64,000 nucleotides of DNA from assembly GCF_000014965.1 (NCBI RefSeq), contig NC_008554.1, forward strand, positions 1,972,001-2,036,000, given 5' to 3'. This DNA is from Syntrophobacter fumaroxidans MPOB (lineage in GTDB: Bacteria > Desulfobacterota > Syntrophobacteria > Syntrophobacterales > Syntrophobacteraceae). The notes beneath the pieces are model-generated. The model was not told the DNA's origin and searched no databases. It saw only the letters and a program-made list of their open reading frames with translations. Positions 1-9,617 of this stretch are shown piece by piece. The translations under genes were made by a program, and so were the position numbers. Position 1 is the first letter of the stretch. Each line of letters starts with the position of its first letter.

Positions 1-1545
1 TTCTTCCTTTGCGAGCGAGAGGGCGCGCTCCTGCCATTCGACGGCCTTCCCGCACTGGTCCGTCTCGGCATGGGCCATGGCCACGGTGCGGGCATGTTCA
101 TGGTTTGCACGCTCCCCATAGACTTCCATGGCCATCTCCAGAGCACGCCTGCCGTCTCGAAGCCTGAGTTCGGGGGATGCGGCCAACTGCCGCGCGATGG
201 CGTGTTTGATCGGCCCATTCTTCGGAACGCGCCTGTGGGCTTCCGCGAGCACCGCCAACGCCTCGGCGTGCTGGTCCGCCACGGTCAACATCGTGCTCAT
301 CTGCAGCCATGCCGCCGTCAGGTTGGGCTCGAGATCGACGGCCGCCTTGTACTGATCGAATGCCTCGCCGAATTTGCCTTCGCGAACCAAGGCATCGGCC
401 AGGGCCGCGTGCGCCTGGTGGTCATTGGGCCTTGCTTCGAGCGCGATCCGGAAATGCTTGATCGACTCCGCGTATTCACCCATGTGCGAGCGCAGCAGGC
501 CGAGATTGAAGTGCGCGGTCGAATTCTGCGGCGACAGGCGAATTGCTTCCTGCAGTTGCTCCATCGCTTCCCGCACCTTCTGCAGACCGGCCAGCGCCGC
601 AGCGAGATTGATCCTGGCGCCCACATCATCAGGATTGGCGTCCACGGCCCTTTGGAAGGCCTCGGCCGCCTCCTCGAAACGTCCCGCCCCATAAGCGCGT
701 CGCCCCGTGAGGACGTGCACGCGGTAGCCGGTTACCAGCTTATCGAGCCGCTCCTTGAGCGGATCGGGCGGCTGCAATCCCACAATTCCGCGTTGCGCGA
801 GGTGTTCGCGCGCCTTCCCGGCATCGCCGAGCCCCCTGTAGGCCATGGCCAGCTGGTAATGGATCAGGTTCGCCGCTGGCTGCTTGTCCAGGGCTGAAGA
901 AAGAAATTTCACCGCGTCTTCATACCGCTTTTCCTCGAGAGCAATCTCACCCATTCGAGCCAATACGGCAGGTCCATCCGGGTTTATCCGCCATGCCGCT
1001 TCCAAAGCATCCTTCGCCTCTTTGAGCTGGTTGAGGCTCTTATGGCACTCCGCCACACGGATTGGCAGAACGTAAGAATCGGGCTGGGTCCGCCACACTT
1101 TCCCGTAGAGTTCGATTGCTTCGGGATACCTGCCGACCGATTGAAGAAGAAAAGCCAGATTGTAGTTCCATTCCACACGAGTCGGGTCCAGTGTCAAGGC
1201 GTTGCGATAGCATGCCTCGGCTGCGTCGTTGAGTTGATAGGCATGGTACATTTCGCCGAGTTCGACATATGCCTGGGCGCATTCCTGCCTTCCGGCGCTC
1301 CGGGTGGCTACCGCCGTATCGACCTTTTTCTGCTCTTCCTCCAGTTGTTCGCGCACCGCCTTCTCGAGGTTGTCGAGCTTGGGAACGGGGACGGGTTTGA
1401 GGTCGCTCGACGAGATGGGCTCGAGGACTTTGGCTTTCTGCGGATCGCTCTGAGCCCCGGACGCAACCGGCAAAAAACTGCCTGCGGCAGCCATGCCCGC
1501 GCACACGGCCAATAGAATCGGGACGACCCACTTGAGCCCTTTCAT
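1..1545 (-). CDS. TPR repeat protein, exported, C-terminus beyond window
   Basis: This open frame begins at the ATG at 1545-1543 and runs off the left edge, so only about 515 codons are visible. The N-terminus has a short basic start and a hydrophobic stretch (VVPILLAVCAGMAAAGSF) typical of a signal peptide. The rest is helical tetratricopeptide repeats, with segments such as LGEMYHAYQLNDAAEACYR and FNLGLLRSHMGEYAESIKHF. TPRs are protein-binding scaffolds. Its ATG overlaps the TGA of the upstream CRTAC1 gene (ATGA), so the two are almost certainly translationally coupled. It is the last visible gene of the minus-strand periplasmic cluster. No catalytic domain is seen in the visible part. Confidence 0.85.
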   Translation of the reverse strand, partial: MKGLKWVVPILLAVCAGMAAAGSFLPVASGAQSDPQKAKVLEPISSSDLKPVPVPKLDNLEKAVREQLEEEQKKVDTAVATRSAGRQECAQAYVELGEMYHAYQLNDAAEACYRNALTLDPTRVEWNYNLAFLLQSVGRYPEAIELYGKVWRTQPDSYVLPIRVAECHKSLNQLKEAKDALEAAWRINPDGPAVLARMGEIALEEKRYEDAVKFLSSALDKQPAANLIHYQLAMAYRGLGDAGKAREHLAQRGIVGLQPPDPLKERLDKLVTGYRVHVLTGRRAYGAGRFEEAAEAFQRAVDANPDDVGARINLAAALAGLQKVREAMEQLQEAIRLSPQNSTAHFNLGLLRSHMGEYAESIKHFRIALEARPNDHQAHAALADALVREGKFGEAFDQYKAAVDLEPNLTAAWLQMSTMLTVADQHAEALAVLAEAHRRVPKNGPIKHAIARQLAASPELRLRDGRRALEMAMEVYGERANHEHARTVAMAHAETDQCGKAVEWQERALSLAKEE

Positions 1546-3344
1546 TGCCCGGTCTCCTTGTTCACGGAGCCTTTCTTCAGCGTAGTGTACTTCATGGGCG
1601 TCGGTTTCTCCCATACCTCTTTCGTCCCGTCCGGCCAGTAAATCTCGATGGAATCCACCGTTTCACTGTCGCCCAGACCGAAAAGGAGCCTCGGATCATT
1701 GGCCGAACAATAGCTGCCATCCGTCCGAACGCGGCGCCAGAGAGTCGGCATGCCGGCGCGCTTGAGGCCCGCCAGCGCCCCGATCATATCCCGCTTTCCT
1801 TGAGAATCCACCAGCCTCAAGCCCAACCACTTCTTCTGCTGCCCCGCCTTGTTCTCATACAGCCTCACATGGCCGTTGTTGTTGGCGACCAGGAGATCCG
1901 TATCCCCGTCGTTGTCCACGTCTCCGAAGGCAAGCCCCCGGCTGACTTCCGGGCCGAACAGATCCTTGCCGGCATCGGAGGTAATGTCGACGAACCTTTT
2001 CCCGCCTTCGTTCCGGAACAATTGCTTGGGTTGACGGAGCGGGTAAAGGTCTCCCGCTCTGGCGAGTTCCTCGATGATCAGCACGGCGCCGTTTACCATA
2101 AAGAGATCAAGCCAACCGTCGTTGTCGTAATCGATCCAGCCGGTTCCGAACGACGTATATGGAACGGTGGCCGCAGCGAGCCCCGTCGCTATGGTCCGGT
2201 CTTCGAACAGACCCTGTCCGTCGTTGGCATACAGGGTGTTGGTCTCTCCCATGATGTTGGTTACGAAGAGGTCTTCATCGCCATCCGAATCGAAATCGCC
2301 CACGGCAATCCCCATACTGCCCTGAGGGCGTCCATCCCGGTCCAGAGCGACACCGGCAAAAAGGGCGTCTTCCCGGAACATCTTTCCTTCCCTGTTCAAC
2401 CAGAGCTGATTCGGGTAGCCGTCGTTGGCCACATAGATGTCCGGCCAGCCGTCGCCGTCGACATCTAGGGCCACGACTCCCAGTCCCGCATACGCTTTGT
2501 AGTCGGCCAGCACCCTCGTCGTCACGTCCTCGAATGTCCCGTCCCCTTTGTTGTGAAAAAGACGGTGGGACTGCGGCGTGAAAGACGACGGGCCGCAATA
2601 GTCCCTGCGGCTGTTCGGCGCGTAGCATTTCCTGTTCAGGACCAGGTCGAAATCGAGGTAGTTCGCCACATAGAGATCGAGCCATCCGTCCCGGTCGTAG
2701 TCGAATGCGGAGGCGCTCGTGGCCCACAGCCTGCCGCCCGTGCCGGACTTTTCGGTCACATCGGTAAAGGTCCCGTCACCGTTGTTGTAAAACATCCTGG
2801 TCGACTCGAGGTTGGTGACAAAGATGTCGACCCAGCCGTCATTGTTGAAATCGCCGGTGGCAACTCCCATTCCATAATCCGAGATATTGATTCCGCTCTG
2901 ATCCGTCACATCCACAAAACGCAAGGTCCTGCTGCCGTCGCTGCCGATCGTGAGATCGTTACGATAGAGACGGTGCCGGGGATTGGAATCTCGAGGCGGG
3001 GAAAGCGCATCGGCAAGTGTCTTCCCGGGGCCGAGCATGCTGCCCTGCACGAGGTAGACGTCCAGGTCGCCATCGTTGTCGTAGTCGAGAAACGCGCAGC
3101 CCTGGCCCATCATCTCCGGGAAGTAGTACTCGCCCGACATGCCGTTGAAGTGGACGAAATCCAGCCCGGAAGTCTCACTGATGTCCACGAATATCGGGCC
3201 GCTCGACGAGGATTGTTCGGCTGGCCGAGCATGCGCGCTCGTTGCCGCGAGAGCAGCCGCAGGGAATGCGGTGGCCGGGAAGAGCAGCGCAAATGTCAAA
3301 GCGAAACACCGCTTGATGATGCCGGCAAATCGTACTCTGCGCAT
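1542..3344 (-). CDS. CRTAC1-type FG-GAP/VCBS repeat protein with ASPIC/UnbV C-terminus
   Basis: The protein is about 600 residues, exported and probably Ca-binding. After a signal peptide (FALTFALLFPATAFPAAALA) come about seven FG-GAP/VCBS blades, each marked by a DxDxDGxxD-like loop: DYDNDGDLD, DFNNDGWVD, DYDRDGWLD, DVDGDGWPD, DFDSDGDED, DYDNDGWLD, DVDNDGDTD. The last ~80 residues match the ASPIC/UnbV pattern (RDMIGALAGLKR, LLFGLGDSETVDSIEIYWPDG). The ATG at 3344 is preferred because AAGGA lies about 10 bases upstream; a TTG 12 codons earlier lacks that support. It lies 57 bp after the TPR/FG-GAP gene and overlaps the next gene. The molecular function of bacterial CRTAC1 proteins is not established; a propeller scaffold is the safest reading. 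Confidence 0.88.
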   Translation of the reverse strand: MRRVRFAGIIKRCFALTFALLFPATAFPAAALAATSAHARPAEQSSSSGPIFVDISETSGLDFVHFNGMSGEYYFPEMMGQGCAFLDYDNDGDLDVYLVQGSMLGPGKTLADALSPPRDSNPRHRLYRNDLTIGSDGSRTLRFVDVTDQSGINISDYGMGVATGDFNNDGWVDIFVTNLESTRMFYNNGDGTFTDVTEKSGTGGRLWATSASAFDYDRDGWLDLYVANYLDFDLVLNRKCYAPNSRRDYCGPSSFTPQSHRLFHNKGDGTFEDVTTRVLADYKAYAGLGVVALDVDGDGWPDIYVANDGYPNQLWLNREGKMFREDALFAGVALDRDGRPQGSMGIAVGDFDSDGDEDLFVTNIMGETNTLYANDGQGLFEDRTIATGLAAATVPYTSFGTGWIDYDNDGWLDLFMVNGAVLIIEELARAGDLYPLRQPKQLFRNEGGKRFVDITSDAGKDLFGPEVSRGLAFGDVDNDGDTDLLVANNNGHVRLYENKAGQQKKWLGLRLVDSQGKRDMIGALAGLKRAGMPTLWRRVRTDGSYCSANDPRLLFGLGDSETVDSIEIYWPDGTKEVWEKPTPMKYTTLKKGSVNKETGQ

Positions 3345-3401
3345 GGACCGATATCCTTCAGACCGGCTGAACGCCGTCAACCGTTCGATGCTGCCGGGGA
3401 A

Positions 3402-6400
3402 TCACTCCCTCCCGGACTGATACCTCGTGTTGTATGTCTCATGCAGGATGTCCCTGTCGGCGCTTTTTCCGCCCGAATGCGGCATCGGCTCGACCGTGTC
3501 GCCGTTACCGGTGTAAAGATCCATGTCTTTGCACCACCCGTGAGCCTCAAGCACATAGACTCTCGTCCAGCCCGTCTCCGGCGGTCCGAGACCCTCGCCG
3601 AACTCGAGCGTGACCCCGTCACCCGGGCCAAAGACAACCAGCGCGTCGTCGCGGGCTTTCAACAGTTCCTCCACCGGACCGATCCTCGTGTAGTAGCCTT
3701 CCATGAAGTGCGTATCCCACCTGGGGCGCCGCCGTTCGTAGTTGTAGCCGGGGAGACGCTGGGGCCCGTCGGTTCGCGCGGGGAATCCGATCTCGTCGAG
3801 ACGCGCGGCAACCAGCGGCAATTCACGGCGCGCGACCAAGGGGCAGTCTTCTGCGAAGGCGATGCCGAGCCGGTCCCAATAGATTTCCTGATTCGTAACG
3901 ATGCGCAACTCCCTGGTCGCCTCGGGAAGACCCGGCAGCGGCACGGACATCTGGCGAGGCATCCCGGCGGGATAGCCGAATCGGTCAAGGATCCTGTGCC
4001 AATGCCCATCGGCCCCTCGAGCCTCGATCGTGGGCGCACGGTAGTCGGCCCCCGCCTGCCAGGCGGCGAAATTGGTCTGGGAATACGGATATTCCACCCA
4101 GCCGTCCGCGATGAGAACCGGCCGGCCCGCACGGGAATCCAACGGCTCGGAGAAAGTGAGCGTCAAAACATGATCTTGTTCGAGCCTGCCTATGAAACGC
4201 CGGTCTATCTCCCCCGGGGGAGCCGCCGTCAGATCCCTTGTCGATACTGCCGCGGTCACGTCCTGGTGCAGGCCGTTTTCCGCCTTGGCGGGAAGTACGA
4301 ACGACCGATAGAAGACCGGGCTGCCGTCCGGTTCGGGCTCCCCGGTGGCCATACGTTCGTCAAGCGTCAAGGACCAGCCTGGAGGAAGGTCGTAGGCCGC
4401 CAGGGACACTGCGTCCAGGTAGGTGATTTCCTCCATGGGTTCGGTGAGCTTGAAGATGAGCCGCCCCTCGTCGGGCTTGAGAATTCCGCCCGGCAGCATG
4501 AGGTGTTCCCAAGGGCGGGGTTCGGCGTACTTCCGCGGTCCCAGAGCATACCCCAGACCGCCCACGCCCAGGAGATCGGTGACGAACCGGAATGCCGTTC
4601 CGTCCCAGGCAAACAGCACCGGGCAGCTCGAAAGCTGACGCTGGGTTTCCGTTATCCGGTGGAACATTCCGGCCTGCAGGTCGAGTTCGGTCTGATAGAC
4701 TCCGTCGGGCCAGTCAATAGCCGCGAAATCGATTTTCCCCGCTCCCGCGAGCCCTGCCGGCAAGGGCTGGAGGCTCTGCCCCGGCCCCGAATCGTTTCGA
4801 AGGGTATTGAGCACAATCCAGCGCGAACCTGTGCGCACCGCTATCCTTGCACCGATGCCCGATGAGTTGGACCGAAGAGACGCACCTTTCTCTTCCATCC
4901 CCGACAACGCCAGGGTCACGAAGGGATAACGCCCGGCACCCGGAGGCCACTCATACGGAGGACGGCCTCGAGACCACGCAACCAGGTGCGGACCGTTGAC
5001 GGACGAAAGCAGGGTCCAGGCATCGAGGCCGGCCCCCTCGCCGCCCCGGTGTTCGAAAAGAGGTGTGAGCCCTTTCGACCCCATGGATGCCGCCCACCAC
5101 CCCGAGGAATGCGAGACGACCAAATCGAGGATACCGTCGCCGTCCAGGTCCGCCACGGCCATGCGAACTGAACCCGTCACCCGGAATGCTTCGGTCTCCA
5201 GGCCCCTGTTCAGGGGAGTTCCGCCCCAGGTGTTGTCGGGCTCTCGTTGCCAGCGCGTGATTGTTCCCGCTGAATCTATGGAATAGACCTCCGTCCGACC
5301 GTCGGAATCGACGTCAGCGGCCACAGCCGCCTGCACGTCGGCAGCCTGGAACGCTTCCCAGCCCTGCGCCTTGTGGTATTCCCAGAAGAGATCGTTCACG
5401 TAGACTTCGTGAGGCGGCTTCCGGTTGATCACGATCAAGTCCAGATCGCGGTCGCCGTCCAGGTCGGCCACGACGACGGACCTGTGGCTGCCGCTTCCCC
5501 CAAGGCCCCGCTCCGCCGCCAGAGGACGAAACGTGCCGTCGCGGTTGTTGTTGAGAAACTCGTTTGGCCCGTCGGCATTGACGAGGAAAAAATCGAGATC
5601 GCCGTCATGGTCCGCATCAAAAAATGCGCCGTCCACCGTGTTCAGAGACCCGCCCGCCGTGCCTGTTTCATCGGTGACGTCCCGCCACTGATCCCTGGAA
5701 ACCTGCCGCCACAGCTGGTTCGGACCCTGCCTGCAAAAATAGACGTCGGTCAGGCCATCGTTGTCATAATCGCCCCAGAGGGCGGCGTTGACGTTCCGGA
5801 GCCTTGACAGCGGGTGATCCATCCGGAGCGTGTATTCGGCACCGTCGCTCCCGCTCACCAGAATCGCGTTGACCGTTCCGTCCGAAGTTTGGATCGCTCC
5901 TGCGATGAAAATATCCGGATGACCGTCACCGTTCAGGTCGACCACGCTCATGTGCACGGGGATGAAGCTCACCTGGCCTGCGTCGGTCCAGGCGACCGAC
6001 TCGAGGGCTTTCCCCAGGGGGATCGCAGCGCCAAAAACCGGCCCGGCAGGCTTGGGAACCGGCTGGACGGCATCGACCCCCACGGCCGTCACTTCGGCTT
6101 TCCGCCCCATGTTCCTGTACTTGAATTCAAGCAGGCGCGCCCGAGGGTCTTCTTTGAGGCGATTGAAATCCTTGAGCGTCGCGGCCGCTTCGTCTCTTCT
6201 GTTGAGGCGCTGGAGGGCCATGAATACATTGTAGTATGCGCTTCGAAGGAGCTGGTCCCCTTCGATCGATTTCCTGAACCAACCGAGGGCTTCTTCATAG
6301 CGGGAAAGTTGCATGAGGCATTGGCCCAGAAAGTAAGCCGCTTCCGCGTCGCGGGGATCGAGGGCAATCACCTTTCTAAAATATTCCGCCGCTTCCGCGG

Positions 6401-6803
6401 GCCGCCCCACCCGCAGTTCCAAAAGGCCGGTGCAGTACAGGGCGCGCAGGTGCTCGGGATTGTGCTTGAAAACCCCGGCAAGAATGGACAAGGCCAGGTC
6501 TTCGTCACCCTTTGTCTGACGGTTGAAGGTGGCGATGGCCAGGTTGACCTGGATGTCATCGTTGTCGGGGTGCTGCTGAGCCAGGGCGCTGAATTCGCGC
6601 CGAGCGGCCTCATAGTCGAACTGCCCCATCAGGCCCACCCCCCTGTTGTGGACGGCAACGGCGGCGGAATCAAGCCCGCCGGCCGGACTTGAAGCGGGAG
6701 TCGAGCAGAATGCGGCCGCGGAGAACGTAAAGAAGGCAGTCAGGGTCAGAATCCGAATCGCTTGTTTGCAGTGGAGGCAAGTTCGATCTGATGATTGACG
6801 CAT
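3402..6803 (-). CDS. Exported TPR - FG-GAP - UnbV-like giant protein
   Basis: The 1133-residue protein has a signal peptide (ILTLTAFFTFSAAAFCS). TPR-like helices follow at about residues 50-230 (LRALYCTGLLELRVGRPAEA, DAEAAYFLGQCLMQLSRYEE). Next come FG-GAP blades with Ca-type loops at about 280-600 (DLNGDGHPD, DYDNDGLTD, DADHDGDLD, DLDGDRDLD, DLDGDGILD). A UnbV-like strand region (GIGARIAVRTG, IDWPDG) ends near 700. The remaining ~430 residues form a further domain beginning SSCPVLFAWDGTAFRFVTD, which I cannot assign to a named family. SD GGAAGG precedes the ATG by about 12 bases. It lies 197 bp from the upstream binding-protein gene, so it may have its own promoter. It combines the modules of its two downstream neighbours in one chain. 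Confidence 0.85.
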   Translation of the reverse strand: MRQSSDRTCLHCKQAIRILTLTAFFTFSAAAFCSTPASSPAGGLDSAAVAVHNRGVGLMGQFDYEAARREFSALAQQHPDNDDIQVNLAIATFNRQTKGDEDLALSILAGVFKHNPEHLRALYCTGLLELRVGRPAEAAEYFRKVIALDPRDAEAAYFLGQCLMQLSRYEEALGWFRKSIEGDQLLRSAYYNVFMALQRLNRRDEAAATLKDFNRLKEDPRARLLEFKYRNMGRKAEVTAVGVDAVQPVPKPAGPVFGAAIPLGKALESVAWTDAGQVSFIPVHMSVVDLNGDGHPDIFIAGAIQTSDGTVNAILVSGSDGAEYTLRMDHPLSRLRNVNAALWGDYDNDGLTDVYFCRQGPNQLWRQVSRDQWRDVTDETGTAGGSLNTVDGAFFDADHDGDLDFFLVNADGPNEFLNNNRDGTFRPLAAERGLGGSGSHRSVVVADLDGDRDLDLIVINRKPPHEVYVNDLFWEYHKAQGWEAFQAADVQAAVAADVDSDGRTEVYSIDSAGTITRWQREPDNTWGGTPLNRGLETEAFRVTGSVRMAVADLDGDGILDLVVSHSSGWWAASMGSKGLTPLFEHRGGEGAGLDAWTLLSSVNGPHLVAWSRGRPPYEWPPGAGRYPFVTLALSGMEEKGASLRSNSSGIGARIAVRTGSRWIVLNTLRNDSGPGQSLQPLPAGLAGAGKIDFAAIDWPDGVYQTELDLQAGMFHRITETQRQLSSCPVLFAWDGTAFRFVTDLLGVGGLGYALGPRKYAEPRPWEHLMLPGGILKPDEGRLIFKLTEPMEEITYLDAVSLAAYDLPPGWSLTLDERMATGEPEPDGSPVFYRSFVLPAKAENGLHQDVTAAVSTRDLTAAPPGEIDRRFIGRLEQDHVLTLTFSEPLDSRAGRPVLIADGWVEYPYSQTNFAAWQAGADYRAPTIEARGADGHWHRILDRFGYPAGMPRQMSVPLPGLPEATRELRIVTNQEIYWDRLGIAFAEDCPLVARRELPLVAARLDEIGFPARTDGPQRLPGYNYERRRPRWDTHFMEGYYTRIGPVEELLKARDDALVVFGPGDGVTLEFGEGLGPPETGWTRVYVLEAHGWCKDMDLYTGNGDTVEPMPHSGGKSADRDILHETYNTRYQSGRE

Positions 6804-7000
6804 GTCCAGGGTGATCCTTCCGTCGAACCCGTGCAGGGCACCTGTATCCGCGATTCCTTCGTCCCCGGGTTGCCGGGGGCGGCTCGCGCTTCATTCCATG
6901 CGACCGGCACACCTGCCGGCCGCAATCTGCGCGCTCCGGTCGATGCCAATGGGTTTGCCTCCGGATGACGGCATCGATCCCATCACAGTATAGACCGGCA
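6804..7000. other. Intergenic gap within the minus-strand cluster
   Basis: These 197 bases separate the LivK-type gene from the TPR/FG-GAP gene. No open frame with coding character is seen. It is the largest clear gap in the cluster, so an internal promoter or a transcription end could lie here; I see no convincing -35/-10 pair or T-tailed hairpin. Confidence 0.4.
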
Positions 7001-8227
7001 TCAGGGCATCCCGTTCGAAAAAACACGAAGAACAGGTTGGACCTGGTTTCCACCGCCGTTGTCCCATCGGATGGGTCCCGTAACGCCGTCGAATCCCGAC
7101 AAAGCGGCCAACCCGGCGCGCAAACCGCTGCGTGTCGGATCACCACTTCGGGCCGCCGCGACGATGAGTCTGGCTGCGTCGTAAGCGTATGCCGCAGAGG
7201 GGCTCGGATCGGCGCCGAATCGTTGCAGGTAGGCTTCCCTGAACGCGATGGTGGATGCCGACTCCTCGAAGGGTTCGACCGTCACGACGGGCCCCTCATA
7301 CACCGCATGTAAGTCCGTTGCCTTCAGACCCGGAATCCATGGGACGAAGATGGAACAGGTCACGTTTGTTCCCCTGAGGGCTGCCGCCAGTTTCAGTGCG
7401 ATTTTCGGGGGTAGACAAAGGACCAGGCCGTCGGGAGAAAAAGCCTTGATGCGGCTTGCAACCCTGCTTTGATCGTTCACGTCTGTACCAATCGGCAAAT
7501 GAAAAGCGGGCGGCACTCCCTGCCCTTCCATCTCCCGGCGGAGGTCCTCTGCGGCCATACGGCCGTCATGGTCGGTTGAAGTCACCAGCCCCACGCGACC
7601 GAGACGCAACGGGACCATGCCCCGCTTCACCAGCAAATGTGCCTGGGTACGGATGTCCGGCGGCAATCGAAATATCCAGGGGATGCGGGCATGGGTGAGC
7701 GACGAGTCCGTCGACACGGGCGACACGACGGGAAGGTAGGCTTTTGCGGCAATTTGTTCGGCAATATTGGTGGTTCCCTGCAAGAATCCGATCACCGCCG
7801 ATACATTGTCCTCATAGGCCAGGCGGACAATCTCCTTCGATCCGGCCGACCACGGATTCTCAGCCCAGCGCCTCACCAGCCGGAAAGGAACGCCGTTGCA
7901 GCCTCCCCCGGCGTTGGCCTCCTCGACGGCGAGGCCGGCCCCTTCGACCATCGCTCGTCCCACCGGATCGGCCGATTCGGGCGGTGAATAGAGGCCGATG
8001 GCGATCTCACGTACGAATGCCGGATCTACCGACGGTCCTCCGTAGCAGGTAGACTGCAGCGGGTCATCGAGCATGACCCTGTAAGGCTTTGAACTGCCGG
8101 GGCCTTGAGCGCACACGCCGCCAACCGCCAGCACAAGGCATGCCGCCGCGAGAACTGCCCGGCAGAGACGACTCCCGAGCTTTCGCCTGTCGCAATGAAC
8201 CGGCAAGACCCGCGAACAATGTCTCAT
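7001..8227 (-). CDS. LivK-type periplasmic ligand-binding protein (Peripla_BP_6-like)
   Basis: The 408-residue protein has a signal peptide (LAAACLVLAVGGVCA) and a bilobed type I periplasmic-binding fold, recognised by GRAMVEGAGLAVEEANAGGG, the segment VSAVIGFLQGTTNIAEQIAA and PVVSPVSTDSSLTH. These resemble branched-chain amino-acid binding proteins. Its ATG overlaps the TGA of the upstream paralogue (ATGA), so the two are coupled. No LivH/M permease or LivF/G ATPase is encoded in the window, so import is not supported by context. A sensor or scaffold role in the periplasm is an inference. The ligand is unknown. Confidence 0.85.
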   Translation of the reverse strand: MRHCSRVLPVHCDRRKLGSRLCRAVLAAACLVLAVGGVCAQGPGSSKPYRVMLDDPLQSTCYGGPSVDPAFVREIAIGLYSPPESADPVGRAMVEGAGLAVEEANAGGGCNGVPFRLVRRWAENPWSAGSKEIVRLAYEDNVSAVIGFLQGTTNIAEQIAAKAYLPVVSPVSTDSSLTHARIPWIFRLPPDIRTQAHLLVKRGMVPLRLGRVGLVTSTDHDGRMAAEDLRREMEGQGVPPAFHLPIGTDVNDQSRVASRIKAFSPDGLVLCLPPKIALKLAAALRGTNVTCSIFVPWIPGLKATDLHAVYEGPVVTVEPFEESASTIAFREAYLQRFGADPSPSAAYAYDAARLIVAAARSGDPTRSGLRAGLAALSGFDGVTGPIRWDNGGGNQVQPVLRVFSNGMP

Positions 8228-9555
8228 TTGAGCACCTCGTCACGCGAGTGGAAGAGAAATTGCCCATCTTTCAGGACGGCCAGATAAGGCGGGCTGATAT
8301 TGTTCAATACGACATCGAATTCCTTGACGCCCGTGACTCCCCGGTAAGTCTTCACTTCGGCAAGGGCGTCGCGGATCTTCGCCCGGTTCAGCCCGGCTTT
8401 CTCGATCGCCTCGATGGTCATGTTCATTCCATCATAGGCATGAGCCGCAAAGGATTCGGGCTCTTCCCCGAAACGCTCCGTAAAATCGCGCTTGAATTTC
8501 AGGTATCCCGGATCGTCGCTTCGGGGGTTGTACGGGCAAGGGGCGGCGACCCGTTCCTCCTCTTTTCCCGCACTGCTCAGGAACTCGGCGGACACCATGC
8601 GATCGCTTCCTATGAGCCACTGGCTCATGCCCATCGCACGCATCTGTTTCAGGATAAGGGCCGATTCCGCGGCGTCTCCGTATGTGATCAGCACTTCGGG
8701 GTCAACGGCTTGGATCCGCTCGAGTTGCGGGGCGAAATCCCTGTCGCCGACCTGGTAGTTCAGTTCGGCAATGAAAGGGTGGCCCAGACGAGTGGCGGCG
8801 TCCCTGAATTCGCCGATGCCTATGCGCCCGTAGCGATTGTTGGCGCGCAGGGCCGCAACCCGCGTCAGTTTCAGCTTCTTGAACACGTAGTCGGCCAGCA
8901 GATAGCACATCTGCCGGTCGTCGGTGATGCATCGAAAAACCCATGGGATCGCGGTTTCGATGAACGTCGGGTCGGTGTCTCCCGTGTTCATCATCGGGAT
9001 CTCGATCTTCAGGGCCACGCGAATGGCTATGTGACTGTTGGCGCCGTCGATGGTCCCGAGGATCGCCCAGACGTTGTCCCGGTAGGCAAGGTGGATGATC
9101 TCGCTGCCGCTGGCTCCCCAGAGCCCGTTGTCGTTTCGAACCATCAGTTCATACGGAATCCCGCTCCCGCGAAACCCGTTCTTCGCGTTGGCCTGTTCGA
9201 TGGCGAGCTGTGCGCCCTGGAGCATCTTGTGACCCAGTGGTTCCTCGTGGGAAACTCCACCCGTTGCAACGGAAACGGTCTTTGTGATGGGGCCGAGGAA
9301 ACCGATCCGGACACTTTCCACGCGCTCGGGTTCCGGAAGGCTGCGGCCGTATCCGCGGTATTCGTTGGGAACCATGAAGAAGCGCTTGTAAGGCTCCGTG
9401 AACCGGTTGTACGGGAGGTATTCACGCGGCGTGCGCCCGTAGTTCTCCTGGGGGCCTGCCTCTGCGGCCATTGGCTCATGCACGGGCGCAATTGCAGCCA
9501 ATCCCGCAACACAGCCCACCAGCAGCAGGAAGAGATGGAATGGTCCGGTTCTCAC
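8224..9555 (-). CDS. LivK-type periplasmic ligand-binding protein, second copy
   Basis: The protein is about 443 residues and shares a plan with its downstream neighbour: signal peptide (PFHLFLLLVGCVAGLAAIA), then GHKMLQGAQLAIEQANAKNG, NVWAILGTIDGANSHIAIRV and YGRIGIGEFRDAATRLGHPF, all typical of type I periplasmic-binding (Leu/Ile/Val) proteins. The GTG at 9555 is chosen because AAGGG lies seven bases upstream; a GTG seven codons earlier has no usable spacing. The stop overlaps the next gene's start. The two paralogues are diverged and probably bind different ligands. As above, there is no transporter partner nearby. Confidence 0.84.
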   Translation of the reverse strand: MRTGPFHLFLLLVGCVAGLAAIAPVHEPMAAEAGPQENYGRTPREYLPYNRFTEPYKRFFMVPNEYRGYGRSLPEPERVESVRIGFLGPITKTVSVATGGVSHEEPLGHKMLQGAQLAIEQANAKNGFRGSGIPYELMVRNDNGLWGASGSEIIHLAYRDNVWAILGTIDGANSHIAIRVALKIEIPMMNTGDTDPTFIETAIPWVFRCITDDRQMCYLLADYVFKKLKLTRVAALRANNRYGRIGIGEFRDAATRLGHPFIAELNYQVGDRDFAPQLERIQAVDPEVLITYGDAAESALILKQMRAMGMSQWLIGSDRMVSAEFLSSAGKEEERVAAPCPYNPRSDDPGYLKFKRDFTERFGEEPESFAAHAYDGMNMTIEAIEKAGLNRAKIRDALAEVKTYRGVTGVKEFDVVLNNISPPYLAVLKDGQFLFHSRDEVLK

Positions 9556-9617
9556 TTTGCGGCCCTTGCTCGCCACCCTTCGGTGGTTGTCCTTAACCGT
9601 TCATCGCACATGAAATT

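Noticed and set aside
2100-2900. Regular GTCGTTGTCG-type repeats that might suggest a tandem DNA array or CRISPR
   Set aside because: They are the DxDxDGxxD codons of FG-GAP blades in a coding frame, with irregular spacing and no spacer structure. No CRISPR array is seen anywhere in the window.
2553-4865. A 770-codon plus-strand frame across the CRTAC1 and TPR/FG-GAP genes
   Set aside because: It is antisense to two genes with clear domains. Its composition (many Val, Arg, Pro) is that of a GC-rich shadow frame.
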